In this document: one piece after another, positions 6,390-8,148 of the stretch
Layout: each line of letters opens with the position of its first letter
Position numbering within the stretch: the stretch's first letter is position 1
NCBI GenBank assembly: GCA_964491375.1
Contig: CAZBGL010000173.1
Location: 1 to 8,148, forward strand
Source of the DNA: CAZBGL01 sp964491375
Lineage (GTDB): Bacteria > Desulfobacterota > Deferrisomatia > Deferrisomatales > Deferrisomataceae
Length of the DNA stretch: 8,148 bases
Reading direction: 5' to 3'
Translations under genes and position numbers: made by a program
The notes under the pieces: model-generated
The model's input: the letters and a program-made list of their open reading frames with translations, nothing else
Database searches by the model: none
What the model was told of the DNA's origin: nothing

Positions 6390-6394
6390 GTTCG

Positions 6395-6943
6395 ATGCGA
6401 CCCAAGTCCTGGCTCGCCCGCAGGGACGACTCGGTCCTCGTGGTGATCGACGTGCAGGACAGGCTGCTGCGCCACATCCACGGCGGAGAGGCGGTGCTCG
6501 ATCGCACGGTACGGCTGGTCCGGGTGGCGCGCACCCTGGGCGTACCCGTCGTGTGGACCGAGCAGGAGAAGCTGGGGGACACCACCGCCCGCCTGGCCGG
6601 CGCGCTGGAAGGGCTGAAGCCCGTGCGGAAGCTTTCGTTCGGCTGCTTCGGTTGCGGGCCGTTCGTGGAGGCCCTGGAGGCCACCGGCCGCAACACCTTG
6701 GTGCTCGCCGGCATCGAGGCCCACATCTGCGTGGCGCAGACCGCGTTGCAGGCGCTCCACGAGTTCGACGTGCACGTGGTGGCCGACGCGGTGGGGTCCC
6801 GCAGCCCCGTGGACCGCGACACCGCCCTGGCGCGCCTCAGGCAGGCCGGCGCGGTGGTGACCACCTGGGAGGCCGTGGTGTACGAGTGGATGGAGCGGGC
6901 CGGAACGGACGCGTTCCGGGCCGTGCTTCCGCTGGTCAAGTGA
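6395..6943 (+). CDS. Isochorismatase-family cysteine hydrolase (YcaC/ISOC-like)
   Basis: The 182-residue protein is a single isochorismatase-like alpha/beta domain. The expected catalytic triad is visible: Asp19 in VVIDVQD, Lys79 in PVRKLSFG and Cys112 in GIEAHICVAQTA. These flank the non-proline cis-peptide region at IEAHI. The SSR-like DAVGSRSP segment and the C-terminal GAVVTTWEAVVYEW match the ISOC1/ISOC2 and YcaC branch, whose substrates are mostly unknown; relatives hydrolyse amides such as nicotinamide or N-carbamoyl compounds. A CxxC pair (Cys84, Cys87) sits just after the catalytic lysine and may be a subfamily feature. The start is set by a strong Shine-Dalgarno. The phosphatase gene follows at once, possibly overlapping the stop as GTGA, so the two are probably one transcript. 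The true substrate cannot be assigned; siderophore synthesis is not indicated by the neighbours. Confidence 0.93.
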   Translation: MRPKSWLARRDDSVLVVIDVQDRLLRHIHGGEAVLDRTVRLVRVARTLGVPVVWTEQEKLGDTTARLAGALEGLKPVRKLSFGCFGCGPFVEALEATGRNTLVLAGIEAHICVAQTALQALHEFDVHVVADAVGSRSPVDRDTALARLRQAGAVVTTWEAVVYEWMERAGTDAFRAVLPLVK

Positions 6944-6963
6944 GCGCCGTGCCCGGCCGGCCC

Positions 6964-7515
6964 ATGGAACGGGCCTACTGGGTGGAGCCCGGGGTGCTGA
7001 TGGCCGGCTACTACCCGGGCGCGCCGGACGGGCCCGGCACCGTACCGAAGCTGCGGTGGTTGCTGGAGCAGGGGGTGCGGCTGTTCGTGGACCTCACCCA
7101 GGAAGGAGAGGTCGCGCACACCGGGCCGGTGCGGCCGTACCGGCGGGACCTGGAGCGGATCGCCGCCGGGCAGGGACGGGCGGTGCGGTACGAGCGGTAC
7201 CCCATACGGGACCTCCACGTCCCCACCGTGGACGAGATGCGACTCATCCTGGACCGGCTCGACCGGGCCCGGGAACGGGGGTGGGTCGCCTACGTGCACT
7301 GCCTGGGCGGGGTGGGCCGCACGGGCACCGTGGTGGGCTGCTACCTGGTGCGGCACGCCGGCCGGCTCCTGGGGGGTGCCTGGGAGCCCGGCGAGGCGGC
7401 GTTGGAGCGCATCCAGGCCCTGCGCACGGCCGCGGGCGACCCGGAGCCCGGGCGGCCGTCGCCCGAGATGCCCTGGCAGTGCGATTTCGTGCGGGCATGG
7501 GTCCCGGGACGGTGA
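6964..7515 (+). CDS. Dual-specificity-type protein-tyrosine phosphatase
   Basis: Using the ATG at 6964 the product has 183 residues. The phosphatase P-loop is HCLGGVGRTG at 112-121, with Cys113 as nucleophile and Arg119 as phosphate-binding residue (CX5R). The preceding PIRDLHVP segment supplies the likely general acid Asp83. The N-terminus (YWVEPGVLMAGYYPG) and the C-terminus (SPEMPWQCDFVRAW) fit the DSP/cyclin-phosphatase-like bacterial family, cytoplasmic and of uncertain substrate (phosphotyrosine, inositol phosphate or other phosphoesters). Two earlier in-frame GTG codons exist: 6940, overlapping the upstream stop as GTGA, and 6949. None of the three has a clear Shine-Dalgarno. I prefer the ATG because the conserved domain begins there, but translational coupling from 6940 is a real alternative. 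Co-transcription with the isochorismatase-like gene is likely, though a shared pathway is unknown. Confidence 0.9.
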   Translation: MERAYWVEPGVLMAGYYPGAPDGPGTVPKLRWLLEQGVRLFVDLTQEGEVAHTGPVRPYRRDLERIAAGQGRAVRYERYPIRDLHVPTVDEMRLILDRLDRARERGWVAYVHCLGGVGRTGTVVGCYLVRHAGRLLGGAWEPGEAALERIQALRTAAGDPEPGRPSPEMPWQCDFVRAWVPGR

Positions 7516-7521
7516 CAGGGC

Positions 7522-7550
7522 TTGACGCCCTCCACGGCTTCCTCTATAGG
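7522..7550 (+). promoter_or_regulatory. Sigma-70-like promoter for the ACT-domain gene
   Basis: TTGACG (7522-7527) and TATAGG (7545-7550) are separated by exactly 17 bases. This is the best promoter match in the window and lies seven bases after the phosphatase stop. Transcription should begin near 7557. The -35 sits in the loop of a short inverted repeat, AGGGC (7517-7521) and GCCCT (7527-7531). Confidence 0.65.
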
Positions 7551-7556
7551 TTTTGC

Positions 7557-7740
7557 GCGTTACCAAACGACCGGCCGGCCGGTATCCATGTGGCCGCCCC
7601 CGCACGGCGGCCGACGAAGCGATCGGGGAACGGCTGGGCGCTGCCGCGTGGTGGCCGCGGGCGGCATGCCGCCGGCCGTTCGGGAAGAAGAACCCCCTAA
7701 GATTCCTGCGTTCCAGCAGTCTCCGCCAGGAGGGACTCCC
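7557..7740 (+). promoter_or_regulatory. Long structured 5' leader of the ACT-domain gene
   Basis: About 184 bases separate the predicted transcription start from the ATG. The leader holds three perfect inverted repeats. These are ACCGGCCGGCCGGT (7570-7583), a seven-base stem GGCCGCC / GGCGGCC with a seven-base loop (7592-7612), and GGCGGCATGCCGCC (7660-7673), which extends imperfectly with GGCC arms at 7653-7656 and 7674-7677. No U-tract follows, so none is a standard intrinsic terminator. It matches no riboswitch class I can recognise. A structured regulatory leader or a small RNA is possible; chance folding of GC-rich DNA is the plain alternative. Confidence 0.4.
7728..7733 (+). promoter_or_regulatory. 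Ribosome binding site of the ACT-domain gene
   Basis: AGGAGG, a full consensus match, lies seven bases before the ATG at 7741. It decides that start over an upstream in-frame ATG at 7588. Confidence 0.85.
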
Positions 7741-8148
7741 ATGAAGCTCCACCAGATCTCCGTGTTCCTCGAAAACGCACCGGGTCGTCTGTACGAGGTC
7801 ACCAAGGCGCTGGGCGACGCCGGGATCAACCTGCGGGCTCTGAGCCTGGTGGATACCGCCGGCTTCGGGGTCCTGCGGCTCCTGGTCTCGGACATCGCCC
7901 AGGCCCGCCGGGTGGTCATGCAGCTCCACCTGCCGGCCCGGGTGGACGAAGTGGTGGCCGTGGAGATCGAGGACCGGCCCGGAAGCCTCGCCCGCGTGCT
8001 GGAGCCCCTGTACAAAGCGGGGGTGAACGTGGAGTACATGTACGCGTTCACCGGGTTTTCCTCGGACACCGCGGTGATGGTGTTCCGTTTCGGCGACAAC
8101 GACCAGGCGATCCAGGTGATGAGGGAACACGGGGTGAAGATCCTGGAC
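7741..8148 (+). CDS. Tandem ACT-domain protein, 3' end outside window
   Basis: The visible 136 residues read open to the window edge. They form two ACT domains, about residues 2-66 and 70-136. Each opens with the ligand-loop signature: ENAPGRLYEVTKALGDAGIN in the first, and EDRPGSLARVLEPLYKAGVN in the second. Stand-alone double-ACT proteins of about 140-145 residues are common in anaerobic and deltaproteobacterial genomes, often near phenylacetate-CoA ligase or indolepyruvate ferredoxin oxidoreductase genes. From that known length only a few residues are probably missing. ACT pairs bind amino acids at domain interfaces and act as sensors; no enzymatic domain is seen. The gene has its own promoter, a long leader and a consensus ribosome binding site, so it is regulated apart from the phosphatase gene. 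Its partner enzyme would be expected just beyond the right edge. Confidence 0.92.
   Translation, partial: MKLHQISVFLENAPGRLYEVTKALGDAGINLRALSLVDTAGFGVLRLLVSDIAQARRVVMQLHLPARVDEVVAVEIEDRPGSLARVLEPLYKAGVNVEYMYAFTGFSSDTAVMVFRFGDNDQAIQVMREHGVKILD

Larger units (their letters stand above)
5990..6394. promoter_or_regulatory. 405-base divergent intergenic region between the ATPase and hydrolase genes
   Basis: It must hold the promoters for two divergent units. Visible elements are a lone AT-richer patch at 6086-6098; a seven-base inverted repeat CTCCCGG / CCGGGAG (6255-6261, 6278-6284); an 11-base direct repeat CCTCCCGGCCC at 6254-6264 and 6324-6334, 70 bases apart; and a dyad CCACG-n6-CGTGG (6333-6348). 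The dyad is followed directly by TAGGCT (6349-6354), a possible weak -10 for the hydrolase gene with no good -35. A 127-codon minus-strand open frame crosses the region but reads as low-complexity and is not convincing. No RNA gene was recognised. Confidence 0.5.

Noticed and set aside
7588..7740. In-frame ATG at 7588 as an N-terminal extension of the ACT protein
   Set aside because: The extension is Pro/Gly/Arg-rich with no domain, whereas the ATG at 7741 has a consensus ribosome binding site and matches the family's N-terminus.
7553..7744. Leader frame with tandem TGG codons (Trp-Trp) near 7649-7654, ending ATGA-overlapped with the ACT start, considered as a tryptophan attenuator peptide
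   Set aside because: The frame has no ATG or GTG. Its only start is a TTG at 7553, before the predicted transcription start, and no terminator with a U-tract follows. The Trp pair is probably chance.
6052..8130. 692-codon minus-strand open frame opposite the hydrolase, phosphatase and ACT genes
   Set aside because: It crosses three well-supported plus-strand genes and has no recognisable domain; it is an antisense by-product of the base composition.

Overview
The window is very GC-rich (about 70% by eye; third codon positions are almost all G or C) and gene-dense. It carries eight protein genes: six complete, plus one cut at each edge. The mix is a ThiC of the type ending in a CxxCxxxxC iron-sulfur motif, a YchF ATPase, an LolA-like periplasmic protein with an outer-membrane barrel, and a tandem-ACT protein. 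It points to a Gram-negative bacterium, perhaps a high-GC anaerobic deltaproteobacterial (Desulfobacterota-like) lineage. The Gram-negative part is well supported by the envelope genes; the lineage is a guess from gene content and composition.

Left block, + strand (1-2473): the 3' part of thiC (thiamine pyrimidine synthesis), ychF nine bases later, then a short MaoC-type (R)-enoyl-CoA hydratase gene with its own strong ribosome binding site. These are housekeeping and metabolic genes with no obvious shared pathway. The MaoC gene meets the next block tail to tail with only six bases between the stop codons.

Middle block, - strand (5989 down to 2480): an ABC-transporter ATPase of the LolD/MacB class, an LolA-like secreted periplasmic protein (outer membrane lipoprotein-sorting protein family) and a predicted outer-membrane beta-barrel protein with an unrecognised N-terminal domain. 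The first two are tightly coupled. The barrel follows after a 395-base hairpin-rich gap. Inner-membrane motor, periplasmic carrier and outer-membrane barrel suggest an envelope transport or lipid-trafficking route. The FtsX-type permease that should accompany such an ATPase is absent from the visible locus, which makes this the most interesting part of the window.

Right block, + strand (6395-8148): after a 405-base divergent intergenic region come an isochorismatase-family hydrolase and a dual-specificity-type protein phosphatase, which look like a two-gene operon. A good sigma-70-like promoter lies directly after the phosphatase stop. It drives a leader of about 184 bases, rich in perfect GC palindromes, ahead of a tandem ACT-domain (amino-acid-sensing) gene that runs off the right edge. 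No rRNA, tRNA, CRISPR array, insertion sequence or integrase was seen. Most long open frames on the opposite strands are by-products of the high GC content.
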